From the NCBI GenBank assembly GCA_024180945.1, contig JAKSGN010000037.1:1059501-1123500 (forward strand): a stretch of 64,000 bases of DNA, in the 5' to 3' direction. The notes below the pieces were generated by a model that saw nothing but the letters and a program-made list of their open reading frames with translations, searched no databases and was not told the DNA's origin. This stretch comes from Macrophomina tecta. Taxonomy: Eukaryota; Ascomycota; Dothideomycetes; Botryosphaeriales; Botryosphaeriaceae. Position 1 is the stretch's first letter; the number at the start of each line of letters is the position of its first letter. Position numbers and translations under genes: made by a program. This document shows positions 35,401 through 45,021 of the stretch, piece after piece.

Positions 35401-38380
35401 AATATTCTAAAAAAAAGATAAAGAATAACTACTAGAGTATTAGCTATAGAATTATAAGATATCCTTACTCCCGGGAATATAGCCTACTTTTAAGCCTATT
35501 TACTTCTTATCTAAGACAGAGGCTAAAGCATTACGGAAATATATTAATAAAAACCTAGAATAAGAATATATACGACCCTTATAGTCGCCGGTAGAATACC
35601 TTATTCTATTTATTTTAAAAAAGAATAGTAAGCTCCACCTCTACATCGACTATAGATAGTTAAATAATATTATAGTAAAAAACTAATACCTACTACCTCG
35701 TATTAATGAATTATAGAATAAGCTTCGTAACGCTAAGTTCTTTATAAAACTAGACCTCCGAGAAGACTACTACCTAGTCTATATTAAGAAAGATAAAGAA
35801 TAGAAGATAGCGTTTTAAACGCGATTTAGATATTATAAGTATACGGTAATACTCTTCGGGCTTACTAACGTACCGGCTACCTTCTAGAGCTTAGTTAACG
35901 ATATTCTACGTCCGTATTTAGATATATTCGCCTTAGCTTACCTAGATAATATTCTAATATACTCGGAGACGCTCGAGAAATATACTAAGTACGTAAAAAA
36001 AGTTCTAAAGACCTTAGATAAATAAAATCTCTAAGTAGCCCTAGAAAAGAGCGAGTAGTATATATAAAGAATAGAATACCTAGAGTTTATTATTACCCCT
36101 AGATATATCGGCATGGACGATAAGAAACTAGATATAATTAGAGACTAACCGATACCGCGAATCGTTAAAGAAGTATAATTCTTTCTTAGATTTACTAACT
36201 TTTACCAAAAGTTTATTATAAACTATACTAAAATAGCGGTACCTCTAACCGATATTACTAAGAAGGAACATAGGTTTATATAGAGAAAAAAATAATAACG
36301 AGCGTTTAACTTACTAAAGCGAATATTTATAGAAGTACCGGTTCTAGGGCTCTATAACCCGGATCTACCGATTACGGTAGAAACCGACGCTTTAGATTAC
36401 GCTATAGGAGCCGTACTTAGTTAGCTAGACGAAGAAGATAGGCTATACCCTATTATCTACTACTTAAGAAAAATAACGCCGGCTAAAAAGAACTACGACG
36501 TCTATAATAAAGAACTCTTAGCTATAGTTATAGCTTTTAAAGAATAGAGATACTACCTCGAAGGCGCTAAGTACTAGGTTATAGTTTACTATAACTATAA
36601 GAACCTCTCGCACTTTACTACTACTAAGGAATTAAACTATTAATAGGTTTAGTAGGCTAAAGAGCTAGCGTCCTATAATATAAAGATTACCTATAGAAAG
36701 GGATCTAAGAACGCTCGCGTAAACGCGCTAAATAGACGAGTTAACTATATCGAAGAGAAGCTAGGTCTATAACCTATAATACTTAATACGTAGGAAGACG
36801 GGTCTTTTATACCCGCTAGCCGTAGCCGCTAGATTATAGCTATTTATAGCCTAGAATAAATATAGCTTAAAGAAGGACTAGACGACTCGCTTATTCTAGT
36901 TAGACTATTCGCTCTAGTGATACGCCTTAGAGGCAACGAATAGGAGTAGAAGATCTAAGAAGCCTACGTAGATAACGTAATAGCTTAAAAAATTAGAGAG
37001 CTTAAAGACGACCCCCGAATAACTAAAAATATAAATAGTATAATTCTATTTCTAGGATTAGTCTACATTTTAGTTAAACTACGGGAAGAGCTCGTAAAGG
37101 ATATATATAAAGCCCTAGTATATAATTATTAAGAAATAGATAAGATAATAGAGTAAATTATAAGAAGCTACCACTTTCTAGAGCTAAGAAGAACCGTTTA
37201 ACGGATAGTCTCGTAATACGACCTTTATATTAGAAGTAAGGCCGCGAGGCACGTACTTTATAGACTACTTTAGCCGCTATCGGTACTAAAGCGCCCTTAG
37301 TAATCTATCTCGCTAGACTTTATTACGGACCTACCTAAATTAAAAGAACTACTTACTAAGGTTAAGTATAACTTAATTCTAATTATCGTTAATAGAATAA
37401 TAAAGTACGTATACTACTTACTATATCTTAAGACGGTAAATACGGAAGAACTTACCTATACGTTTCTAAGAATAATCCTCGGTAACTACGGGTTACTAGA
37501 AGAACTTATATTAGATAAAGATCGGCTATTTATATTCTAATTCTAGTAGACGCTTACCCGCTAGCTTAGAGCTAAGTATAAGCTCTTAATTACGGTATAC
37601 CCTTAAATAGATAGATAGATAGAACGGATAAATTAAACGCTAGAATAATACCTACGCTACTACCTTAACTACGTATAAAATAACTAGGTTAAGCTACTAC
37701 CGCTCGTATAGTTCGCGTATAATAGCTCGAAAGCATTAGCTATATAAGAATCCCCGTTCTACGCTAACTACAGTTATAAGCCTATAGTTTATAAAGAGCT
37801 AATACTAAGTAAATTCCTAGTCTAAAAAGAAATCCTTAAAGTAAACTAACTAAAGATACTCTATAAATAACTATACCTAGATCTTAAATTCGTAGCCCTA
37901 TAAATAGATAAATACTATAATAGACGGCACTAAGAGGCACTAAAGCTAAAAAAGAGGGATAAAGTTTACCTTCTTAGAAAAAATATTAAGATAAAATAGC
38001 CGAATAATAAATTAGACTTTAAAAAAATCGGACTGTTCGAAATTAAAGAATAAATTAGAAAGGTTAATTTCCGCCTTAGACTACCTAATACTATATAGAT
38101 ATATTCTATATTTTACATCTTACTTCTTAAACCAGTACTAGAAAACGCTACGCTATTACGCTAAACGAAAGAAATGCTACTAAAAAATCTAGACGCTAAT
38201 AAAAATATAGACTAGAATATAGAATAGGTCCTAGATAGCGGCTATATTAACGGTTAGTTCTAATACCTCCTTAAATAAAAAGGGGACTAGGATAATACCT
38301 AGAAACTACTGGAACTATACGACTATTAAGAACTTATTAATAAGTTTTATTACTAAAACCTAGATCGACTAACACCACTA
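32403..38380 (+). pseudogene. Gypsy C gag-pol, RIP-inactivated
   Basis: Gag starts near the ATG at 32755 (MAKLDLFYG) and runs to about 33700 with a degraded knuckle. A protease-like IIDSG motif lies near 34590. RT is about 35440-36130 and reads YLDN at 35939-35950 (one of two catalytic Asp lost). RNase H is about 36330-36640, integrase about 37100-38100, and a chromodomain-like tail extends to about 38330. Stops are mostly TAG/TAA at former Gln/Trp codons. Confidence 0.85.
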
Positions 38381-38389
38381 ACTCGTCGT

Positions 38390-39080
38390 ATACGAAGAAC
38401 CTAAAATTAAAATTAAAAAATAAAGATAACCGCACCTAATTAACTAGACCGGAACCCTTAGAAGGCGTAGAACCTAAACTAACGCTAGAAGATCTAATAG
38501 ACTAGAACGACTCTATAGCGTTACTAGCTAAGATAGCGCTACGTAAACGCTTCGACGATCGCTCCTTCTTAGTATTTTTAGGATTAGAGGTATTTCTAGT
38601 CTCTAACGCTTCTAACTTTCTAAGCATATCGATTGCGTTCGACTTACGCTATAATATTAGAGTAGCACGACGCTTAAGTAACTCCTACTATTTTTTAGTA
38701 CGAGAAAGACCGAAGGCCGCCTTTTAAAGCTAATTCTTAAAAGTAGTACGTTCTGAGCGCGCCTTATCTAAGGCACGACGAAGACGCTTAACTAGAGAAA
38801 AAGTTAGTAGACTAGCGAGACTACTAAAGAAGAACTAATAATCGAAGTCTTTAAGACCGCTAGTATTATAACTAGTACGCCTAGTACGATAATATTCGCT
38901 ATAACGAGAAAAACCTAAGGCTATCTAGTATACTACCTTAGGCTCCTCCGCCTTTTGCTAGGCGTTTAGAAGCAAATACTACGAATAAAAAATAGATATC
39001 GCGATACCTAATAAATTAATCTTCGTATCTAGAGACTTACGCTTAGTCTTCTATAAATCGCGCTTTTATTTTAGAGGCAT
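38390..39080 (-). pseudogene. Antisense coiled-coil ORF of Gypsy C
   Basis: It starts at ATG 39080-39078 (MPLK) on the strand opposite to pol, between integrase and the 3' LTR. Its blocks are a basic N-terminus (KRKSLDTKINLLGI), then LGFSRYSEYYRTRRTSYNTS, then a helical stretch beginning VKRLRRALDKARSERTTFK and a second one, KSNAIDMLRKLEALE, then a Ser-rich tail. A few in-frame stops are of RIP type. I recall similar stand-alone fungal hypothetical proteins with a Cys cluster followed by a coiled coil. Confidence 0.6.
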
Positions 39081-39185
39081 AGTGGGAGGCTTATAGTAAA
39101 AAAAGAAAATAAAAAAACGAAGAAAGCCTAAGATATAGACGAATAGATAAATCTTCGGGCCGAAGATTCTTAAGAGGGGGAATAG

Positions 39186-39609
39186 TATTACGAATCCTAA
39201 GGTATAAGGGCTTTATAACCCTATAGGCGAAAAGCCCGTACGGGAAAAGACACTACGGGGGCTAAAAACCTATAAAAACGATAGAGCCGTACTACTAGTA
39301 CGCCCGTACGGGAAAACTAGTCTTAAGAAAAGACAGCGCGTACGGGCCTAGGTAAGATAGTAATAGAAGCCCGTACGGAAGCGACGCCTACGCGGCGTAG
39401 TAAGACTACGACTAGGCTAAACTCCCGTAGAAGAAGAATACCTATAAGAGAGAGATTATAAATCCTAAAAGCTAACTTTAGACTAGAGAAACGGATAGAA
39501 TAAAGTTAGATAACTTATACGGTCTAAGAGACGATAGTCTAGTAGTAGAATACTTCTTTAACTAATATAGAAGTCGGATTTTAGAAAACGGGCTTTAGCA
39601 CCCGAGTTA
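39186..39609 (+). repeat. 3' LTR of Gypsy C (truncated)
   Basis: It follows the polypurine tract, begins TATTACGAAT and is collinear with the first 425 bp of the 5' LTR, up to the Tc1-like insertion. Only a few possibly matching bases remain beyond 40919. Confidence 0.85.
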
Positions 39610-40918
39610 CCGCACCCGTGCAAAAGTCAGGGCGCACGGCCAAGGCGCTAATTATCCTGCCACCAACACCAATACTTTGGAGTCGTATTATTCAACAAGG
39701 AGTTGCTCAAATGCAGTAAGAGTTGATTCTTTATAAAGCTAGGCTACCAGCGAGTTTGATAGCCACCAGCTTGAATAACATCTACAAGCCGTTGTGGCAT
39801 ACTTTTACAAAGCGCTTTAAGGCTTGGTTTTTCCACCAATGCGTATGCCCTAGGTAACCACTCAGCTAGTAATGCCTCCACGCGCTCAGGATTCTTCTCA
39901 AGCTCAATAAATGGCGCAATCTCTTGAAGCTTCATCTTTAGTGGCCACCAAAGGTATTCCTGGAGGTTCAGATCAGGCGAATATGGGGGTGAGTAATGCA
40001 CCTAATTTGGTGATCACGCAGCCATTTCTTCACCCGGTTCGCCCGATGAATACCAGCACCATCTTGTAACCAGTACATACCATAGTCGTAGTTTCTTGGC
40101 ACCTGTTCCTCCAGTACTTTGATATAGGATTTGGCAGTATAGCCTTGCCTAGGAGAGTCCAAATCACGCTCCATAACGTGTAAATCAGACACCCCTAGCT
40201 GGCCTGAAAAGCCACCCCATACCATACATCTTGCCTTCTTGCCAAGTGGCCGTGTATTAAGCCGGCTTTGGTCCCACTTTTGCTGGCCAGGCGTACGGAA
40301 AACCCAGCTTGGTGCGTGGCCAGAGCCCTGCTCAACTGAGCACTCATCACCGAACGTAACCCTCATCCACCATCTCCAGCTCTTATACCGGTATTTCTTT
40401 GCATATTGGTACCGAATGCGGGCATTCGCTTGAGAGATCCAAGGCCGATTCTTTGCACGCCATTTGGTAATATGGTTCTTGCGTAGAATACGCCTGAGCG
40501 TATCTTTATGGATAGATAACTGGAGTTGCTTAATCACCTGGCTGTGCTTAAGTTTTGGGAACCGGTTAACAAAACGAATAATCTGGCGCTCCGTGCGAAG
40601 GCTGACTTTGGGGGACGGCCAGTACGAGGTGTTAGATCAATCTGGCCAGTCGTATTGTAGTGGTTGATGCAGCTCCTAATTGCGTGTTCTGAGAAGCGAG
40701 TCTCACGGGCAATTTGACGCCCAGATTTACCATCTTGCGATTGTGTAATAACCGAAACTCGTTGATCATGTGAAAGCTGATGCCTTTGCCTAGCATTGCC
40801 TGAAATTTCGCGTCCAAAGATGCGCTGCATGGTGGTGTAATGAGGCAAGGGATGAAGAGGGTACGTTGTTGTTTTGACTCGTGCACGTCCGTGCGCCCTG
40901 ACTTTTGCACGGGTGCGG
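39610..40918 (-). mobile_element. Tc1-like transposon, defective
   Basis: The element is 1309 bp with perfect 30-bp terminal inverted repeats (39610-39639 and 40889-40918, beginning CCGCACCCGTGCAAAAG). It is flanked by TA duplications at 39608-39609 and 40919-40920. It is GC-normal inside a RIP-damaged LTR, so it is a later arrival. Confidence 0.95.
39744..40848 (-). pseudogene. Tc1-like transposase with two frameshifts
   Basis: Three overlapping minus-strand frames make one transposase. The first (40848-40534) has the N-terminal helix-turn-helix (GKSGRQIARETRFSEHAIRS) and the GRPPKS linker. The second (to 39968) has the first two catalytic Asp regions (VTFGDECSVEQG; YWLQDGAGIHRA). The third (40001-39744) has the final acid in YSPDLNLQEYLWW. 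A single-base deletion near 40610 and another shift near 40000 break the frame. All three acidic residues survive, but a full protein cannot be made. Confidence 0.88.
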
Positions 40919-41263
40919 TAGTAGGGCAGCCTAGGTATTAATTAGTAGTAGAAGTTCTTCGTCTTTTTCTTTCTATCGCCACCTTTCTAGTAAGTTTCAA
41001 GACTTATGTGCGTCCGGTATTTGTACGTTGGTGATCGATCCGTGATCGGGTCGAATATTGTGCTTTCCGGCCCACCTAAAGCTGAGCGGAAACCCAACTC
41101 CTTTCAGTCCGTAATAGTAAGTCCCCGTGAAGGCTAAAGGCGCGCATCTTTAATTCCACTAGTTCGACAAGCTGGCTTTGAGCAGTCCGGCACTCTTTAA
41201 TATGCGGTGAAGCCGTGAGCCGTTTAGCTGTAAATAGCAGTTGGCGCAACTACTAACTAGTTA
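40919..41263. other. Unassigned GC-normal spacer between transposons
   Basis: About 345 bp with no gene. It may begin with a few bases of Gypsy C LTR. Near its right end is a small hairpin (AGTTG at 41239-41243, CAACT at 41247-41251) followed by CTAG, then the palindrome TAACTAGTTA at which pogo-2 is inserted. Confidence 0.4.
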
Positions 41264-43096
41264 ACGTGTTTCACCACTCATCCGGACACACCAGTCATCC
41301 GGACACCCCACCAAACCCAAGACGCGTCCTCGCGAAAACCAACAATGGCATCAACACAGAACCTCAAATCGCTCCAGAAAGAAGGTAGACTACTTCTTGC
41401 TAAACAGACCTTTCAGAAAAATGAAATTTCAAGTGTTCGTAAGGCTGCAACGTCGTACGATATTCCGAAGTCTACACTCCACGATCGACTCAATGGAGCA
41501 ACACCTCAGAGAGCGTCTAATTCACAGAAACGAAAGCTGCAAGCATCTGAAGAGCAGGCTTTAATTAAGTGGATCCTTAGCCTCGATCGGCGAGGATTTC
41601 CTCCTCAGATAATCGACGTACGAAGAATGGCAGACTCTTTACTCGCTGCACGCGGCCAAGATCCCTCACCTCAACCAGTGGGTAAGAACTGGGTATCTCG
41701 CTTTATCAACAACCAGCCTGAGCTCAAAACAAAATGGAATCGAAAATTCCATTCACAACGCGCCAAATGCGAGGACCCAGGCACGATTAACGCGTGGTTT
41801 ACACGTGTCCAAGAAACGCGTCAGTCATACGGCATTCTCGACGACGATATCTACAATTTTGACGAGACAGGATTTATGATGGGGGTAATTGCGACATCAA
41901 AGGTCGTCACAAGCTCTGATACGACCGGTCGAGCAACTGCTGTGCAACCAGGGAACCGTGAGTGGACAACGGCAATCGAGGGCATCAACGCGTCTGGCTG
42001 GGCGATTCCGCCGTTCATCATCCTAGCAGGGAAGGTCCACCAATCAAACTGGTATCGAGAGCTGCCAGCCGATTGGGTAATTGCTGTAAGTGGCAATGGC
42101 TGGACGACAGACCAGCTTGGATTTGAATGGATTAAGCACTTCAATACGCACACAGCGTCTTGTACCAAGGGAACCCACCGTCTACTCATCCTCGACGGCC
42201 ATAGCAGCCATGCAACGCCTGAGTTCGACCAATACTGCATGGCAAACAATATAATCACGCTCTGCATGCCTGCGCATACATCGCACCTCCTCCAGCCGCT
42301 TGATGTAAGCTGCTTCTCGCCTCTCAAGCGCTCGTACGGTCAGGAGGTTCAAGAAAGCGTCCGCCAAGGAATCCACCATATCGACAAAGATGACTTTCTC
42401 ACAATATACTCGAAGGTGCGCCCATTAGTCTTTACGGATCAAAATATTAGAAGTGGATTTCAAGCTACGGGGCTTATACCATATGACCCACAACGCGTCT
42501 TGTCGTCGCTTACCGTCACCAAAACACCCTCCCCACCAGGCACAGCTAGCGGACAAGCACCTCAATGGACATCGGAAACACCTCATACTCTAGCCCAGCT
42601 AGAGAAGCAGGCTCGGCTTATACGGGATCTCATCCAACGCCAATCGCAGAGCCCGACAAGCCAAGCATTTAGTCAACTTGTAAAAGGATGTCAGATGGCG
42701 ATGAATTCAGCTGTAATACTTGCAAAGGAGAATTCGGAGCTTCGTACAGCTCACCAACGGCGAAAACAAAAGCAGCAATACCGGCGAAGGTATATTGCAC
42801 AGGGAGGCGCTCTGCAGGCTCAGCAGGGGCAGTTCTTGGTTCACGGGATAGAAAATGGGGAAGAAGAGGCTAATCAACGGGAGGCGACAGCTGTACGACA
42901 ACGTGCGCCGCCGACGTGCAGTAACTGTCATTTACAAGGTCATATAATGCGCCGGTGCCCTGAGATTCAACGAACGGTTAGATAGGAATTTTAATTGGAT
43001 TTAAGGCGTTGTGGTGGAATATTTACGCGGTGACGCGTCTTGGGTTTGGTGGGGTGTCCGGATGACTGGTGTGTCCGGATGACTGGTGAAACACGT
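41264..43096 (+). mobile_element. Complete pogo-like DNA transposon (pogo-2)
   Basis: 1833 bp, flanked by TA (41262-41263, 43097-43098). The inverted ends start ACGTGTTTCACC and contain CATCCGGACAC twice (41279-41289, 41296-41306; 17-bp period). The right end directly adjoins a MITE fragment that uses the same TA. Confidence 0.95.
41345..42985 (+). CDS. pogo-like transposase with zinc knuckle (pogo-2)
   Basis: 546 aa, intact. The N-terminal helix-turn-helix (about 12-50) is followed by a CENP-B-like domain (about 62-140). The DDE core has Asp173 (YNFDETGFM), Asp284 (LILDGHSSH) and Asp320 (LLQPLDVSC), a DD35D spacing. A coiled region and a basic RRKQKQQYRRR patch precede the CCHC knuckle CSNCHLQGHIMRRC. 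It has the same architecture as the proteins at 30410 and 43248 but clearly diverged sequence, and its element has a different internal terminal motif. It is predicted active on its own element. Confidence 0.95.
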   Translation: MASTQNLKSLQKEGRLLLAKQTFQKNEISSVRKAATSYDIPKSTLHDRLNGATPQRASNSQKRKLQASEEQALIKWILSLDRRGFPPQIIDVRRMADSLLAARGQDPSPQPVGKNWVSRFINNQPELKTKWNRKFHSQRAKCEDPGTINAWFTRVQETRQSYGILDDDIYNFDETGFMMGVIATSKVVTSSDTTGRATAVQPGNREWTTAIEGINASGWAIPPFIILAGKVHQSNWYRELPADWVIAVSGNGWTTDQLGFEWIKHFNTHTASCTKGTHRLLILDGHSSHATPEFDQYCMANNIITLCMPAHTSHLLQPLDVSCFSPLKRSYGQEVQESVRQGIHHIDKDDFLTIYSKVRPLVFTDQNIRSGFQATGLIPYDPQRVLSSLTVTKTPSPPGTASGQAPQWTSETPHTLAQLEKQARLIRDLIQRQSQSPTSQAFSQLVKGCQMAMNSAVILAKENSELRTAHQRRKQKQQYRRRYIAQGGALQAQQGQFLVHGIENGEEEANQREATAVRQRAPPTCSNCHLQGHIMRRCPEIQRTVR

Positions 43097-43098
43097 TA

Positions 43099-43164
43099 AC
43101 GTGTTTCACCAGTGAGCTGCGCACCCCAGTGAGCTGCGCACCGCGTTTCTCACCAAAAAATGTA
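43099..43164 (+). repeat. MITE left-end fragment
   Basis: It begins ACGTGTTTCACCAGTGAGC and matches the terminal 60-65 bp of the MITE at 56007-56430, including both CAGTGAGCTGCGCACC units. It is cut off at TA where pogo-3 is inserted, and no matching remainder follows pogo-3. Confidence 0.85.
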
Positions 43165-43166
43165 TA

Positions 43167-45019
43167 ACGTGTTTCACCACCGAGCCGTCCAAACCACCGA
43201 GCCGTCCACTTCCTCACCAAAAACGCATCGGATGAAAACTCAACACGATGCATCACCACAACGCTATGAAATCATCCCAGAAAACTCAGTATATTAACCT
43301 TGCTATCCAATCTATTGATACCCACGCGTCGCACAGCGAAAGAGCTACCTGTCGCGAGTACCTTGCTCCCCGATCAACCGTACGCGACCGACGCGCAGGT
43401 GCCATACCACGCGCAGAAGCTGTGCCTAACGGCAAGAAGCTTACCAAACATGAAGAAGGCGCGATTGTCGAGCGTATACTGGACCTGGATTCGAGAGGGT
43501 TTCCGCCCTCCAAGGATATACTACGTGATATGGCCAACAAATTGCTGGCAGAGCGCGACGGGGGTACCGTGGGCAAGAACTGGCCAGACAGGTTCATCAG
43601 CCGCAGAGATGAGCTCAAAACGTGCTGGACTCGCGCGTACGATCGCCAGCGAGCCTTGAACGAGGACCCAGTGGTTATCGAGCGGTGGTTCGACCTCGTT
43701 CGCTCTGTGAAGGAGAAGTACGGCATCCTAGACGAGGATACGTACAACTTTGATGAAACTGGCTTTATGATGGGCGTAATAGGCTCTCTGCTAGTTATTA
43801 CAGGCTCTGAAAGGCGCGGAAAACGAAAATTTATCCAGCCAGGCAATCGCGAGTGGACTTCAGTTATTAACGCGATCAGCGCGCTCGGTTGGACGATCCC
43901 ACCCTTTACGATCTTCGCCGGCAAGAACCACATTAACACTTGGTACGAAGACACCTCTGGCATGGAGGACTGGGTTGTTGCTGTCAGCGCCAACGGCTGG
44001 ACGACAAATGAGCTTGGAGTGAAGTGGTTAGAGCACTTTAACGCGCATACAAAGTCGCGTACTGTGGGGGTGTACCGGCTGCTCATAATCGACGGCCACG
44101 AGAGCCACAACTCAATTGAGTTCCAGGATCTGTGCAAGGAGGAGAAGATTATTACCGTCTGTATGCCGTCGCATTCGTCGCACCTCCTGCAGCCACTTGA
44201 TGTGGGCATTTTCTCGCCGTTAAAGCGGGCGTACCGCTCTCAGATCTCAGGCTTGGCGCGCTTGATGGCCACAAAAATCGACAAACCAGCCTTCATACAG
44301 GCGTACAAGGCGGCTTATTACAAGGTGTTCACAAAGGAGAATATCTGTGCAAGCTTCCGAGGAGCTGGCTTGGTGCCGCTCGACCCGCAGGTTGTGTTAT
44401 CGAAGGTTGATGTCAGGCTTCGTACGCCTACACCGCCTGCACCAGAGGCTGTCCCATGGGAATCCAAAACGCCCAGCAATATGCGCGAATTAGAGGCCCA
44501 ATCAAGGCTACTTTATCAGCAGATAAGGCAGTATTGCAGCTCCTCACCTACAGAGGCGCGTGGATCGCTTCAATCGCTCGTAAAAGGCGCGTCATTCATG
44601 GTGCACTCTGCTGTGTTAGTACGCGACGAACTCTCTGCCCTTCAAAGGGCCACAGAGGCCGCAAACAAGAAGAAACAGCGTAAAAGAAAGTACGTACAGA
44701 ATCGGGGCACGCTAACAATGGTAGACGGCGGTCAGCTATCTAATCCTCAGGGCGCTGGGGGGGCAGAGGGCAGCGAACAGCCCTCTAAGAAGGCTCGCGC
44801 AGAGGGCGCGCAGGGGGCTCAACGGCGCTGTGGGAACTGCGGCAAGACCGGGCACAACAGACGCACTTGTACAGAGGAGGTAACAGGTACTGAGTAATCT
44901 AGGATCGCTACTAGTTTATTGAAATTTTTGTGTTGTGTTGAATAACTTGAGTTCAAAGTGTGATGTTGGTGAGGAAGTGGACGGCTCGGTGGTTTGGACG
45001 GCTCGGTGGTGAAATACGT
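43167..45019 (+). mobile_element. Complete pogo-like DNA transposon (pogo-3)
   Basis: 1853 bp, flanked by TA (43165-43166, 45020-45021). The inverted ends start ACGTGTTTCACC (ACGTATTTCACC on the right) and contain CCGAGCCGTCC twice (43180-43190, 43197-43207; 17-bp period). It is inserted in a MITE fragment. Confidence 0.95.
43248..44897 (+). CDS. pogo-like transposase with zinc knuckle (pogo-3)
   Basis: 549 aa, intact. Domain order is N-terminal helix-turn-helix (about 10-50), CENP-B-type domain (about 62-135), then a DDE core with Asp169 (YNFDETGFM), Asp282 (LLIIDGHESH) and Asp318 (LLQPLDVGI). A helical stretch with KKKQRKRKYVQ follows, then a Gly/Ala-rich linker, then CCHC knuckle CGNCGKTGHNRRTC. 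It is closer to pogo-1 than to pogo-2 in the catalytic domain (shared GGTVGKNWP and RFISRR/NFVRR regions). GC-normal with no RIP-type stops. Confidence 0.95.
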   Translation: MHHHNAMKSSQKTQYINLAIQSIDTHASHSERATCREYLAPRSTVRDRRAGAIPRAEAVPNGKKLTKHEEGAIVERILDLDSRGFPPSKDILRDMANKLLAERDGGTVGKNWPDRFISRRDELKTCWTRAYDRQRALNEDPVVIERWFDLVRSVKEKYGILDEDTYNFDETGFMMGVIGSLLVITGSERRGKRKFIQPGNREWTSVINAISALGWTIPPFTIFAGKNHINTWYEDTSGMEDWVVAVSANGWTTNELGVKWLEHFNAHTKSRTVGVYRLLIIDGHESHNSIEFQDLCKEEKIITVCMPSHSSHLLQPLDVGIFSPLKRAYRSQISGLARLMATKIDKPAFIQAYKAAYYKVFTKENICASFRGAGLVPLDPQVVLSKVDVRLRTPTPPAPEAVPWESKTPSNMRELEAQSRLLYQQIRQYCSSSPTEARGSLQSLVKGASFMVHSAVLVRDELSALQRATEAANKKKQRKRKYVQNRGTLTMVDGGQLSNPQGAGGAEGSEQPSKKARAEGAQGAQRRCGNCGKTGHNRRTCTEEVTGTE

Positions 45020-45021
45020 TA

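Larger units (their letters stand above)
29781..39609 (+). mobile_element. Gypsy LTR retrotransposon C (nested, 3' LTR truncated)
   Basis: It is plus-oriented and inserted in the chromodomain end of A1. The 5' LTR (29781-32402) is interrupted by pogo-1 and measures about 770 bp without it. The polypurine tract is at 39172-39180 and the 3' LTR starts at 39186. That LTR is recognisable only to the Tc1-like insertion at 39610; about 345 bp of its end and the rest of A1 are missing. It is less RIP-damaged than A1 and B. Confidence 0.85.
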
